This document shows, one piece after another, positions 23,051-32,338 of a stretch of 64,000 bases of DNA. The notes under the pieces were generated by a model, which was given only the letters and a program-made list of their open reading frames with translations, had not been told where the DNA came from and did not search any database. The translations under genes and the position numbers were made by a program. Origin of the DNA: Pseudomonas sp. Irchel s3h17 (GTDB taxonomy: Bacteria > Pseudomonadota > Gammaproteobacteria > Pseudomonadales > Pseudomonadaceae); NCBI RefSeq assembly GCF_900187505.1, contig NZ_FYDL01000005.1, forward strand, positions 160,794-224,793, written 5' to 3'. Each line of letters begins with the position of its first letter. Position 1 is the first letter of the stretch.

Positions 23051-25498
23051 TTATCGGATCTTGCCCTCTGCCAACTCTAGCTGCTCCTTGGAAAAGTCAT
23101 CGACATCGATCACTTTACGCCGCGCCACTTCGGCTTCACGCAGGCTTTGCGCTTCAATCAGCTGCAGCACGCCGGCCTCCAGCGCGGCATCGATGAGCGG
23201 CTCTCCGGCAGCCGGTTTGAACTGTCCGCTCCTGAGTGCGTTGTGCAGTTTTTGCTGCAGCGGCTGTACGGCGTTCAACAGGTCGCAGGCCTGTTGCAGG
23301 GCGCCAACCGGGTCCTCGAGCGATTGTGGACGGTAGCAACCGCCCAGCAGTTCCTCGAGGGTCGGATCGCCTTTGGCGCGACCGATCACCGCCGCTACCT
23401 CGGCCGCGAGTGTGTCCGATGGGCCTTTGTGGCGCCGACCGAACGGAAACACGATGACCCGTAGCAGGCAGCCCAATACCTTGCTCGGGAAGTTGCTCAG
23501 CAATTCATCGAGCGCGCGCTCGGACTGCCCCAGGCTTTCCTCCATGGCCCAGGTGAACAGGGGCGTCATGTGCGGCGGCGAATCGAGGTCGTGATAACGC
23601 TTGAGCGCGGCTGAGGCCAGGTACAGATTGCTCAGTACATCGCCCAGGCGGGCCGACAGGCGTTCGCGACGTTTCAGTTCCCCCCCCAGCAGCATCATGC
23701 TCAGGTCGGCCAGCAGGGCGAAGGCCGCGGCCTGACGGTTGAGGGCGCGGCAGTAGCCCTGGCTGAGCCTGTCTCCCGGGGCGCGTTCGAAGTGGCCAAC
23801 ACCGAGATTGAGCATCAGGGTGCTGGCAGCGTTACCCACGGCAAATCCGATGTGCCTGAGCAGCAGGCCATCGAACTCCTTGAGCGCCTGGTCCTTGTCT
23901 TCGCGGCTGGCGAGGGCCATTTCCTGGAGTACGAATGGATGGCTGCGGATCGCGCCCTGGCCGAAGATCATCAGGTTGCGCGACAGAATGTTCGCGCCTT
24001 CGACGGTGATGAAGATCGGCGCGCCGTTCCAGCTGCGCCCCAGGTAGTTGTTGGGGCCCATGATGATCGCCTTGCCGCCGTGGACATCCATCGCATGGCT
24101 GATGCATTCGCGCCCACGCTCGGTGAGGTGGTACTTGAGGACCGCGGACAACACCGACGGTTTTTCGCCCAGGTCGAGCGCGGTGGCGGTCAGCATGCGT
24201 GCCGCGTCCATCATCCAGGCGTTGCCAGCGATACGCGCCATGGCTTCCTGAATGCCTTCGAAGGCCGCGAGCGGGACGTTGAATTGCTCGCGGACCTGCG
24301 CATACTGGCCCGTCACCAGACTGGTGAACTTGGCGGCACCGGTGCCGACGGCCGGCAGCGAAATCGAGCGCCCGACCGACAGGCAGTTCATCAGCATCAT
24401 CCAGCCTTTGCCGAGCATTTCCTGGCCGCCGATGATGAACTCCAGTGGTACGAACACGTCCTTGCCTGAGTTCGGGCCGTTCATGAACGAGGCGCCGAGG
24501 GGCAGGTGACGACGGCCGATTTCCACGCCGGCGATATCGGTGGGGACCAGCGCGAGGCTGATGCCCAGGTCTTCCTGGTCGCCCAACAGATGGTCCGGGT
24601 CATAGGCCTTGAATGCCAGGCCGAGCAGGGTGGCGACCGGTCCCAGGGTGATGTAGCGCTTTTCCCAGTTCAACCGCAGGCCCAGGGTTTCCTGGCCTTG
24701 CCATTGGCCTTTGCAGACCACCCCGGTATCGGGCATCGAGCCTGCATCGGACCCGGCCAGGGGTCCGGTCAGTGCAAAACAGGGGATGTCATCGCCGCGA
24801 GCCAGGCGAGGCAGGTAGTGGTTTCGTTGTGCTTCGGTGCCGTAGTGCAGGAGCAGTTCGGCCGGGCCAAGGGAGTTGGGGACCATCACGGTGGACGCCA
24901 GGTCGCCACTGCGGGTGGCCAGCTTCATCGCCACTTGCGAGTTGGCGAAGGCCGAAAACCCCTTGCCGCCATACTCTTTGGGAATGATCAGGGCAAAAAA
25001 GCCGTTCTGCTTGATGTGCGCCCAGGCCTCGGCCGGCAGGTCCATGGTCTGGCCGATTTGCCAGTCGCTGACCATGGCGCACAAGGCTTCAGTCGGGCCA
25101 TCGATGAAGGCCTGCTCTTCTTCGCTCAACTGCGCCTTGGGGTAGGCCAGCAGTTTGTTCCAGTCCGGGCGGCCGCTGAACAGCTCGCCATCCCACCAGA
25201 CTGTGCCGGCATCGATCGCGTCGCGTTCGGTTTGTGACATCGGTGGCAGGGTTTTCTGGAACCAACTGAACAGCGGCGCACTGAAGAACTTGCGACGCAG
25301 GTCCGGCAGCAGCAGGGGAGCGGCCACGGCCGCGAGCATGATCCAGAATATCAACAGCAACCAGCCGGGTGCGCGATTCACGACGCCCATCGCCACCAGG
25401 TAGACCGCAACGATGCCCAGGGCGGGCAGGGGCGCGGTGCGGCGGTGAGCCAGCCAGGCGATGCCGATCGCCAGTACCAGTATCCACAACAGCAGCAT
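23051..25498 (-). CDS. fadE: FadE-type acyl-CoA dehydrogenase
   Basis: An 815-residue enzyme, the usual FadE length. It carries out the FAD-dependent first step of beta-oxidation. Two N-terminal membrane helices (LLLWILVLAIGIAWLAH, WLLLIFWIMLAAVAAPLLL) precede the dehydrogenase core: CFALTGPLAGSD, the helical domain (VGTGAAKFTSLVTGQYAQVR), and the FAD/active-site region (HAMDVHGGKAIIMG, EGANILSRNLMIFGQG). The C-terminal DUF1974 segment is present (DLSMMLLGGELKRRERLSAR). GGAGGA lies 6 nt before the ATG at 25498; the frame runs open to 25552. Confidence 0.93.
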   Translation of the reverse strand: MLLLWILVLAIGIAWLAHRRTAPLPALGIVAVYLVAMGVVNRAPGWLLLIFWIMLAAVAAPLLLPDLRRKFFSAPLFSWFQKTLPPMSQTERDAIDAGTVWWDGELFSGRPDWNKLLAYPKAQLSEEEQAFIDGPTEALCAMVSDWQIGQTMDLPAEAWAHIKQNGFFALIIPKEYGGKGFSAFANSQVAMKLATRSGDLASTVMVPNSLGPAELLLHYGTEAQRNHYLPRLARGDDIPCFALTGPLAGSDAGSMPDTGVVCKGQWQGQETLGLRLNWEKRYITLGPVATLLGLAFKAYDPDHLLGDQEDLGISLALVPTDIAGVEIGRRHLPLGASFMNGPNSGKDVFVPLEFIIGGQEMLGKGWMMLMNCLSVGRSISLPAVGTGAAKFTSLVTGQYAQVREQFNVPLAAFEGIQEAMARIAGNAWMMDAARMLTATALDLGEKPSVLSAVLKYHLTERGRECISHAMDVHGGKAIIMGPNNYLGRSWNGAPIFITVEGANILSRNLMIFGQGAIRSHPFVLQEMALASREDKDQALKEFDGLLLRHIGFAVGNAASTLMLNLGVGHFERAPGDRLSQGYCRALNRQAAAFALLADLSMMLLGGELKRRERLSARLGDVLSNLYLASAALKRYHDLDSPPHMTPLFTWAMEESLGQSERALDELLSNFPSKVLGCLLRVIVFPFGRRHKGPSDTLAAEVAAVIGRAKGDPTLEELLGGCYRPQSLEDPVGALQQACDLLNAVQPLQQKLHNALRSGQFKPAAGEPLIDAALEAGVLQLIEAQSLREAEVARRKVIDVDDFSKEQLELAEGKIR

Positions 25499-25944
25499 AA
25501 TCAATCCTCCGTGAAACCAAGGGTAAAACCACCTCCAGAGCGTAGACGGCATCTGTAAAGGGGGGGCAGTCCGGCGTGTTTGAATCCGTGAGAGACAGGG
25601 GGAGTGGCTAATGTCAGTCAGTTAAGGCGAGGGTTGCTCAATACATCGCCCGTGGCGAGGGAGCTTGCTCGCGCTGGGTTGCGCAGCAGCCCCAAAACGA
25701 TCGCCGAGTTCATTCTGAAAGACCGCTGTAGCATTGTCTGGAGGGGCTTCGCTTCCTGAGCGGGAGCCAGTTCCCTCGCTTCAAGACATTTTTGACTGGC
25801 CCGCATCAGGGTGAGTGGCAGCGTTGCCGGGGCTTTCGAAAACCTTGGAAGAGCACGCAACAAACGCTGATGTTTGGCCGAAATGTCGTTATCTCTGTGC
25901 TGAAGGTGTCGCTAGACTCGGGGCTTCTCCAGGAGATTGTTCTC
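25499..25944. other. Intergenic region fadE - transglutaminase-like gene
   Basis: This holds the divergent promoters of two genes and the MITE-like copy B. No further ORF is supported. No clear -10/-35 pair was found on either side. Confidence 0.5.
25609..25808. mobile_element. MITE-like element, copy B (degenerate)
   Basis: A 200-bp element. The left end is TAATGTCAGTCAGTTAAG and the right end, inverted, TGATGCGGGCCAGTCAAA. The flanks GGGGGAGTGGC (25598-25608) and GGGTGAGTGGC (25809-25819) are an 11-bp repeat with one mismatch. The left REP is intact (from 25649), the right one is decayed. It has the same inner segments and orientation as copy A. The target is not an obvious hairpin, unlike copies C, D and E. 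Confidence 0.7.
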
Positions 25945-26604
25945 ATGCACGAGTATCTGAGTCCCGGCCGCTTCATCGATAGTGACCACCCTGCCGTGGT
26001 GGAGTTCGCCGAAAAACATCGTGGCAGTAGCCGTGACCCGGTCGAGCAGGCCATCAACCTGTATGGCGCGGTGCGCGAGGCGGTGCGTTACAACCCCTAC
26101 ACCTTCAGCCGGGATCCGGCGACCTTGCGCGGCAGCTATGCGCTGGCGACCGGCGAAAGCTACTGCGTGCCCAAGGCCACGCTGCTGGCAGGCTGTGCCC
26201 GGCATTGCGGCATCCCCGCGCGCATCGGCCTGGCAGACGTCCGCAATCACTTGTCGACGCCGCGCCTGATCGAGTTGCTCAGGAGCGATGTGTTCGCCAT
26301 GCACGGTTATACCGAGCTGTATCTGCAGGGGCGCTGGGTCAAGGCTACGCCGGCGTTCAATGCCAGGCTCTGCGAGTTGTTCGATGTGCCACCGCTGGAG
26401 TTCGATGGGCGCAACGACAGCGTGTTTCACCCCTTCAATCGCCAGGGGCTGCAGTCGATGGAGTACCTGGTCGACCATGGCCAGTTTGTCGATGTGCCCG
26501 AGGATTTCTTTTTCAAGCACCTTGAGCAGTGCTATCCGCATTTGTTCGGCGATCAGTCAGCCGCCTTGCTGGGCGACATGCAGAGCGATTTGAGCCGGGC
26601 CTGA
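25945..26604 (+). CDS. Transglutaminase-like protein
   Basis: A 219-residue cytoplasmic protein of the transglutaminase/protease-like superfamily. The nucleophile Cys is in GESYCVPKATLLAGCARH, with GIPARIGLADVRNH after it, and the catalytic His is in MHGYTELYLQGRWV. Where the triad Asp is expected (Asp-Pro after WV) it reads KATPAFN, with Thr, so the third residue is changed or lies elsewhere. Its substrate is unknown. The start has AGGAGA 8 nt upstream. The frame is open back to 25792, across the MITE-like element. Confidence 0.82.
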   Translation: MHEYLSPGRFIDSDHPAVVEFAEKHRGSSRDPVEQAINLYGAVREAVRYNPYTFSRDPATLRGSYALATGESYCVPKATLLAGCARHCGIPARIGLADVRNHLSTPRLIELLRSDVFAMHGYTELYLQGRWVKATPAFNARLCELFDVPPLEFDGRNDSVFHPFNRQGLQSMEYLVDHGQFVDVPEDFFFKHLEQCYPHLFGDQSAALLGDMQSDLSRA

Positions 26605-26647
26605 TCCGGCGTAGACTCCCCCGGCATTCATCCATTGAGGGGCGGTC

Positions 26648-27271
26648 ATGCTGAAGATCTGGGGACGGAAGAATTCATCGAATGTCAGGAAGGCGTTGTG
26701 GGCGGCCGAGGAGCTTGGCCTGAATTATCAGGCTCTGGACGCAGGCGGCGCCTTCGGTGTGGTCGATACCCCGGAGTATCGGGCGATGAACCCCAATGGT
26801 CGCATACCGGTCATGGAGGATGACGGCTTCGTGTTGTGGGAGTCGAACACCATCGTGCGCTACCTCATGGCTCGTCATGCCAGCGGTTCGTCCTGGTATC
26901 CGGCCGACTTGCAGGCCCGCGCGACGGCGGAAAAATGGATGGACTGGACCACCGCAAGCTTTGCCGACCCGTTTCGCATGGTGTTCTGGGGTGTATTGCG
27001 TACGCCGGCCGAACAACAGGATTGGGTCGCGATCAAGGCCGCCATCGCTACCTGCGAAGGTTTGCTGTCGATGGCCGACCGGGCACTGGCCGACCAGCCT
27101 TACCTGTCCGGTGATGACATCGGCATGGGCGACATTCCCCTGGGCAGCTTCATTTATGCCTGGTTCGAAATGCCGATCGAGCGTGCGCCGCAACCGCACC
27201 TGCACGCCTGGTACCAGCGGCTGAAGCAACGCCCGGCCTATCAAAAAGCGGTCATGACTGCGTTGACTTAA
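26648..27271 (+). CDS. Glutathione S-transferase family protein
   Basis: A 207-residue protein with an N-terminal thioredoxin-like domain (LKIWGRKNSSNVRKALWAAE with Ser as possible catalytic residue, NPNGRIPVMEDDGFVLWESN) and an all-helical C-terminal domain (WMDWTTASFADPFRM). ESNTIVRYL is the glutathione gamma-Glu binding motif. GAGGGGCGG precedes the start. The substrate cannot be inferred. Confidence 0.9.
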   Translation: MLKIWGRKNSSNVRKALWAAEELGLNYQALDAGGAFGVVDTPEYRAMNPNGRIPVMEDDGFVLWESNTIVRYLMARHASGSSWYPADLQARATAEKWMDWTTASFADPFRMVFWGVLRTPAEQQDWVAIKAAIATCEGLLSMADRALADQPYLSGDDIGMGDIPLGSFIYAWFEMPIERAPQPHLHAWYQRLKQRPAYQKAVMTALT

Positions 27272-27404
27272 TACTGACTATCAACACAGGTGACTGTACT
27301 TGTGCGGCGCCGCCAAGCACCATTGCGCTCATGCGCTACGGTTGCCTTGCTCGCCGCCGCCCTTGCTTGTTCCTTACTTCTCCTTCTTGGTGCGTAAATC
27401 CGAT

Positions 27405-28337
27405 ATGAGTTCTGCTCTGTCCATCCGGCAGCTAACCAAAACCTACGGCAACGGTTTCCAGGCCCTGAGTGGTATCGATCTGGATGTCGCCGAAGGTGAC
27501 TTTTTCGCCTTGCTCGGCCCCAATGGCGCCGGCAAATCCACGACCATCGGCATTCTGTCGACCCTGGTCAACAAGACCAGCGGCACGGTGAGTATCTTTG
27601 GCCACGACCTGGACCGCAACCCGGCTGCGCTCAAGCGCAGCATCGGGGTGGTGCCACAGGAATTCAACTTCAACCAGTTCGAAAAGACCTTCGATATCGT
27701 GGTGACCCAGGCGGGTTACTACGGCATTCCGTCCAGGGTTGCGAAGGAACGTGCCGAGCAGTACCTGACCCAGCTAGGTCTGTGGGACAAGCGTGATGTG
27801 CCGTCGCGCTCGCTGTCGGGCGGGATGAAGCGTCGCCTGATGATTGCCCGGGCGCTGGTACACGAGCCTCGCCTGCTGATCCTCGACGAGCCGACCGCCG
27901 GCGTGGACATCGAACTGCGGCGCTCGATGTGGAGCTTCCTGACCGAGCTGAACAAGAAAGGCATCACCATCATCCTCACCACCCATTATCTGGAGGAGGC
28001 TGAACAGCTGTGCCGCAACATCGGCATCATCGACCACGGCACGATCGTGGAAAACACCAGCATGCGTAACCTGCTCGGCCAGTTGCATGTCGAAACCTTC
28101 CTGCTGGACCTCAAGCACGACATGAAGGTCGCGCCACAACTGATCGGCTACCCGAGCCGCCTGCTGGACAGCCATACCCTGGAAGTCCAGGTCGACAAGG
28201 CCGTTGGCATCACGGCGTTGTTCGGTCAACTGGCCGCGCAGCACATCGAAGTGCTGAGCCTGCGCAACAAAACCAATCGCCTTGAGGAGCTGTTCGTGTC
28301 CCTGGTGGAGAAAAACCTGGCGAAGGTGGCCGTATGA
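27405..28337 (+). CDS. ABC-2 type exporter ATP-binding protein (YadG-like)
   Basis: A 310-residue ABC ATPase. Walker A GPNGAGKST, signature SLSGGMKRRLMIARAL, Walker B LLILDEPTAGVD, H loop ILTTHYLEEAEQL. A C-terminal domain (about 230-310) follows, as in YadG/CcmA-like proteins. The start at 27405 is the first Met of the conserved domain; no strong ribosome site is visible, and 35 in-frame codons upstream (from 27300) lack homology I recognise. It overlaps the permease by 4 nt. Confidence 0.9.
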   Translation: MSSALSIRQLTKTYGNGFQALSGIDLDVAEGDFFALLGPNGAGKSTTIGILSTLVNKTSGTVSIFGHDLDRNPAALKRSIGVVPQEFNFNQFEKTFDIVVTQAGYYGIPSRVAKERAEQYLTQLGLWDKRDVPSRSLSGGMKRRLMIARALVHEPRLLILDEPTAGVDIELRRSMWSFLTELNKKGITIILTTHYLEEAEQLCRNIGIIDHGTIVENTSMRNLLGQLHVETFLLDLKHDMKVAPQLIGYPSRLLDSHTLEVQVDKAVGITALFGQLAAQHIEVLSLRNKTNRLEELFVSLVEKNLAKVAV

Positions 28338-29113
28338 GTTCCGAACTGCAACCCAACCTCGTCGCACTCAACACCATCGTTTACCGCGAGGTCCGGCGCT
28401 TTACCCGGATCTGGCCGCAGACCCTGCTGCCGCCGGCCATTACCATGGTCTTGTACTTCGTGATCTTCGGTAATCTGATTGGCCGGCAGATCGGTGACAT
28501 GGGTGGCTTCACCTATATGGAGTACATCGTGCCGGGCCTGATCATGATGTCGGTGATCACCAACTCCTATGGCAACGTGGTGTCGAGTTTCTTCGGCAGC
28601 AAGTTCCAGCGCTCCATCGAAGAACTGATGGTGTCACCGGTTTCGCCCCACACCATCCTGGTTGGCTACACCCTGGGCGGTGTGCTGCGCGGGTTGATGG
28701 TCGGGATCATCGTGACCTTGCTGTCGCTGTTCTTCACTGACCTGCAGGTCCATCACCTGGGGGTGACTATCCTGGTGGTGGTGCTGACGGCGACGATCTT
28801 TTCGTTGCTGGGGTTTATCAACGCGGTCTTTGCGCGCAATTTCGACGATATCTCGATTATCCCGACCTTCGTGCTGACGCCGCTGACTTACCTGGGCGGA
28901 GTGTTCTACTCGATCAGCCTGTTGCCGCCGTTCTGGCAGACGGTGTCGTTGGCCAACCCGGTATTGCACATGGTCAACGCCTTCCGCTACGGCATCCTGG
29001 GTGTCTCGGACATCAGGATCAGCATCGCCATCACCTTCATGCTGGTTGCCACCGTGGTGCTGTACGTCGGCTGTGCGCGGCTGCTGGTCAGCGGGCGGGG
29101 GATGCGTACGTAA
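28334..29113 (+). CDS. ABC-2 type exporter permease (YadH-like)
   Basis: A 259-residue membrane protein with about six helices and the ABC-2 signature (LVGYTLGGVLRGLMVGIIVT, NPVLHMVNAFRYGILG). It forms an exporter with the ATPase. The substrate is unknown. The ATG overlaps the ATPase stop. Its terminator is split by MITE-like copy C. Confidence 0.9.
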   Translation: MSSELQPNLVALNTIVYREVRRFTRIWPQTLLPPAITMVLYFVIFGNLIGRQIGDMGGFTYMEYIVPGLIMMSVITNSYGNVVSSFFGSKFQRSIEELMVSPVSPHTILVGYTLGGVLRGLMVGIIVTLLSLFFTDLQVHHLGVTILVVVLTATIFSLLGFINAVFARNFDDISIIPTFVLTPLTYLGGVFYSISLLPPFWQTVSLANPVLHMVNAFRYGILGVSDIRISIAITFMLVATVVLYVGCARLLVSGRGMRT

Positions 29114-29133
29114 CCGCTGGCACCGGGCAATGA

Positions 29134-29345
29134 AAAACGGCACCCCAGAGGTTAATGCCGATCAGTTAAGCCAAAGACCAGCCGAACATAGTACCCGTGG
29201 CGAGGGAGCTTGCTCCCGCTGGGCTGCGTAGCAGCCCAAAAACAGGGCCGCTTTGCGCCCCAGCGGGAGCAAGCTCCCTCGCCACGGGTTTCGTGTTCGG
29301 CTTTATTTCTCTTAACTGACTAGCATTAACCCCAGAGGTGCCGTT
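29134..29345. terminator. Intrinsic terminator split by MITE-like copy C
   Basis: The stem halves AAAAACGGCACC (29134-29145) and GGTGCCGTTTTT (29337-29348 region) flank the element. Removing the element and one direct repeat restores AAAAACGGCACC-CCAGA-GGTGCCGTTTTT, a bidirectional terminator between the exporter permease and the converging DUF2062 gene. Confidence 0.85.
29153..29328. mobile_element. MITE-like element, copy C (in terminator loop)
   Basis: A 176-bp element with ends TAATGCCGATCAGTTAAG and, inverted, TAATGCTAGTCAGTTAAG. The target duplication is ACCCCAGAGGT (29142-29152 and 29329-29339). The core is a REPIN (CCCGTGGCGAGGGAGC and its inverse). The target equals three stem pairs, a five-base loop and three stem pairs of the terminator. 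It is nearly identical to copies D and E but in the opposite orientation. Confidence 0.88.
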
Positions 29346-29353
29346 TTTGCGTT

Positions 29354-29869
29354 CTACAGCCGACTTTGCTTACGCCGCTTCCATTGCCGGCTGACCCACC
29401 AGCGCCAGTAGGTCATGGTCATGCAGTAGGCCATGGCACCCAGCACCAGGCCCGCCACTACCGATCCCAGCAGGAACGGCTGCCAAAGGCTCGCCAGTTC
29501 GCCGCTGATCCATTCCCAGGTCAGTTCGTCCGGCAGGCTGCGCGTCGGTACATTCATCAGCCAGGCGCCGGTCTGGTAGGTGCAGAAAAACACCACGGGC
29601 ATGGTGATCGGATTGGTCAGCCAGACCAGGCTCACCGCAATCGGAATATTGCCGCGCACCGAGATCGCTAGGGCAGCCGCCACCAGCATCTGCATGGGGA
29701 TCGGTAAAAAGGCGGCGAACAGACCCACGGCCATGGCTCGGGCAACCGAGTGCCGATTGAGGTGCCAAAGGTTGGGATCATGCAGCAGTGTGCCGAGAAA
29801 GCGTAAGGATTTGTGTTCCCTGATGCTGGTCGGGTCTGGCATGTAGCGTTTGAATAAGCGCCGGGGCAT
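29354..29869 (-). CDS. DUF2062 membrane protein
   Basis: A 171-residue protein of the DUF2062 family. HSVARAMAVGLFAAFLPIPM and VSLVWLTNPITMPVVFF are the conserved membrane motifs, with a third helix (LLGSVVAGLVLGAMAYCMTM). The N- and C-termini are rich in Arg and Lys, suggesting they are cytoplasmic. The function is unknown. It is divergent from comEC, as in other pseudomonads. Confidence 0.88.
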   Translation of the reverse strand: MPRRLFKRYMPDPTSIREHKSLRFLGTLLHDPNLWHLNRHSVARAMAVGLFAAFLPIPMQMLVAAALAISVRGNIPIAVSLVWLTNPITMPVVFFCTYQTGAWLMNVPTRSLPDELTWEWISGELASLWQPFLLGSVVAGLVLGAMAYCMTMTYWRWWVSRQWKRRKQSRL

Positions 29870-30004
29870 AGGGCTTCTCGGTCAGATCAAGCGGCAAGTA
29901 TGCCCGGATTCTACTGAGCGCCAATTCAGACTTTGTGACAATTAATAAACGCGGGCTTCTGTGACTGGGCTAATCCAAGAGAGGGGACTCTCAAGGACGG
30001 GCTT

Positions 30005-32245
30005 ATGCGCACAGGGATGTTGGCGCTTGCGTTGGGTCTGTTGACCCTGGTTTTTTTACCGGTGTTACCGTCGGTCGGGCTGTTGCTGCTGCTAGCGGTG
30101 CTGGCCTTGATGCTGCTGCCGTTTCGCAGCTGTGCACTGGCGTTTTTTCTGCTGGGTTTCGCCTGGGCATGCGCCAGCGCCCATTGGGCACTGAATGACC
30201 GCCTGACACCCGAGCTCGACGGTCAAACCCGCTGGGTCGAGGGGCGGGTGGTCGGCTTGCCGCAAAACACCCCGGGTGTGGTGCGCTTTGAGTTGGCCGA
30301 CGGCGAGGCACGAGCTACGCAGCTACCGAGCTTGATGCGGCTGGCCTGGTACGGCGGCCCGCCGGTCAACAGTGGCGAGCGCTGGCGCCTGGCGGTGAAG
30401 TTGAAGCGCCCGGCAGGTTTGCTCAATCCCCATGCCTTTGATTACGAGGCCTGGTTGTTGGCGCAACGCATCGGCGCCACGGGAACGGTCAAGGACGGTC
30501 AATTGCTCAGCCCGGCGCAGGCGGCCTGGCGTGATGCCATTCGTCAGCGCCTGATGGCGGTGGACGCCCAGGGGCGGGCGGCTGCGCTGGCGGCGCTGGT
30601 GCTGGGCGATGGGTCCGGATTGAGCCGCGATGAATGGCGCGTCTTGCAGGACACCGGCACCGTGCATTTGCTGGTGATCTCTGGGCAGCATGTCGGTTTG
30701 TTGGCAGGCATGGTGTACCTGTTGGTGGCCGGGCTGGCGCGTTACGGGCTGTGGCCCCGACGCCTGGCGTGGCTGCCGTGGGCGTGCGGCCTGGCGTTTG
30801 CGGCGGCGCTGGGTTACGGGCTGCTGGCCGGGTTCCAGGTGCCGGTGCGCAGGGCGTGCGTGATGATCGGGCTGGTGTTGGTGTGGCGCCTGCGGTTTCG
30901 TCATCTGGGGGCCTGGTGGCCGTTGCTGCTGGCATTGAATGTGGTGCTGTTACTGGACCCGCTGGCGAGCTTGCGCCCGGGATTCTGGCTGTCGTTTGTG
31001 GCGGTGGCGGTGTTGATCTTCACCTTTGGCGGTCGGCTGGGTGCGTGGCGTTGGTGGCAGGCCTGGACGCGAGCGCAGTCGTTGATAGCCATCGGTCTGT
31101 TCCCGGCGCTGTTGATGCTGGGGCTTCCCGTCAGCCTGACCGGACCACTGATCAATCTGCTGGCCGTGCCCTGGATCAGTCTGCTGGTGTTGCCCCCGGC
31201 GTTGCTGGGAACACTGCTGTTGCCGTTGCCTTATGTTGGCGAAGGCTTGTTATGGCTGGCGGGTGGCTTGCTGGACGTATTGTTCAAGGGCCTGGCCCTG
31301 GCGGCGGGGAAGGTGCCGGCATGGCAGGCTCCGGCCATTTCACCCTGGGCCTGGGGCGTGGGGGCCCTTGGCGCCGTTTTGCTGTTGTTGCCCAGTGGCG
31401 TGCCGCTGCGATGGCTGGGCTGGCCGATGCTGCTGGTGCTGGTGTTCCCGCCGCGAAGCACGGTGCCGGAAGGCATGGCTGAAATCTGGCAACTGGATGT
31501 CGGCCAGGGTTTGGCCATGGTGGTGCGCACCCGTCATCACACATTGCTCTATGACGCAGGTCCAGGTTTCGGCGACCTCGACCTGGGTGGGCAGGTGGTC
31601 CTGCCGGCCTTGCGTAAGCTAGGGGTTCGCAGGCTGGACCTGATGCTGATCAGCCACGCTCATGCCGATCACGCCGGGGGCGCGGGTTCGGTCTACAGGG
31701 GGCTGCCGGTAACACAGGTTATCGGCGGAGAGCGCCAGGGCTTGCCGAAAGTGCTGCGGGCCAGGGCTTGCGTCAGCGGCGAGCGCTGGGAGTGGGATGG
31801 CGTGCGCTTTGTGCTGTGGCAATGGTCCGGGGCCGGTGACAGCAATCAACGCTCCTGTGTCTTGCAGGTCGAGGCCGGTGGCGAGCGTTTTCTGCTGACG
31901 GGCGACATTGACGCCCATGCCGAACGGGCCTTGCTCAAGAGTCCGCTGGCGGTCGCCACCGATTGGCTTCTGGCCCCCCATCACGGCAGCCGCAGTTCGT
32001 CTTCGCAAGCCTTTGTGGAGGCGCTGGCCCCCAAGGCCGCGCTGATTTCCCGCGGTCACAACAACAACTTTGGTCATCCCCATCCCCAAGTAGTGGCGCG
32101 TTACCGCGGGTTGGGGGTGCAGGTCCTCGACAGTGTGGAGCAAGGGGCCGTGCGTGTGCGCCTGGGGGCCTTCGGGCCGGCTGAATCCATGCGCCAGCAA
32201 CCGCGCTTCTGGCGCGCGGCGCCACCCGTCAGCCATTCGCCTTGA
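30005..32245 (+). CDS. comEC: DNA uptake channel protein ComEC/Rec2
   Basis: A 746-residue polytopic membrane protein for single-stranded DNA transport. The N-terminal DUF4131 region is about 1-180. The Competence domain (about 190-470, LVISGQHVGLLAGMVYLLVA, PVRRACVMIGLVLVWRLRFR) and a C-terminal metallo-beta-lactamase-like domain (about 490-735, SHAHADHAGG at about 550, LTGDIDAHAE) follow. All parts are intact. Whether the strain is transformable is not shown. It is followed at 93 nt by exbB. Confidence 0.92.
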   Translation: MRTGMLALALGLLTLVFLPVLPSVGLLLLLAVLALMLLPFRSCALAFFLLGFAWACASAHWALNDRLTPELDGQTRWVEGRVVGLPQNTPGVVRFELADGEARATQLPSLMRLAWYGGPPVNSGERWRLAVKLKRPAGLLNPHAFDYEAWLLAQRIGATGTVKDGQLLSPAQAAWRDAIRQRLMAVDAQGRAAALAALVLGDGSGLSRDEWRVLQDTGTVHLLVISGQHVGLLAGMVYLLVAGLARYGLWPRRLAWLPWACGLAFAAALGYGLLAGFQVPVRRACVMIGLVLVWRLRFRHLGAWWPLLLALNVVLLLDPLASLRPGFWLSFVAVAVLIFTFGGRLGAWRWWQAWTRAQSLIAIGLFPALLMLGLPVSLTGPLINLLAVPWISLLVLPPALLGTLLLPLPYVGEGLLWLAGGLLDVLFKGLALAAGKVPAWQAPAISPWAWGVGALGAVLLLLPSGVPLRWLGWPMLLVLVFPPRSTVPEGMAEIWQLDVGQGLAMVVRTRHHTLLYDAGPGFGDLDLGGQVVLPALRKLGVRRLDLMLISHAHADHAGGAGSVYRGLPVTQVIGGERQGLPKVLRARACVSGERWEWDGVRFVLWQWSGAGDSNQRSCVLQVEAGGERFLLTGDIDAHAERALLKSPLAVATDWLLAPHHGSRSSSSQAFVEALAPKAALISRGHNNNFGHPHPQVVARYRGLGVQVLDSVEQGAVRVRLGAFGPAESMRQQPRFWRAAPPVSHSP

Positions 32246-32338
32246 GGGAGGCCAGGAATATGACGGTCGTCGGTGAGCCGAGCCTCTATGTCGAGTGTGT
32301 ATGGTAAAGTGGCGCACTTTTTCGAGGGGACTGTCACT

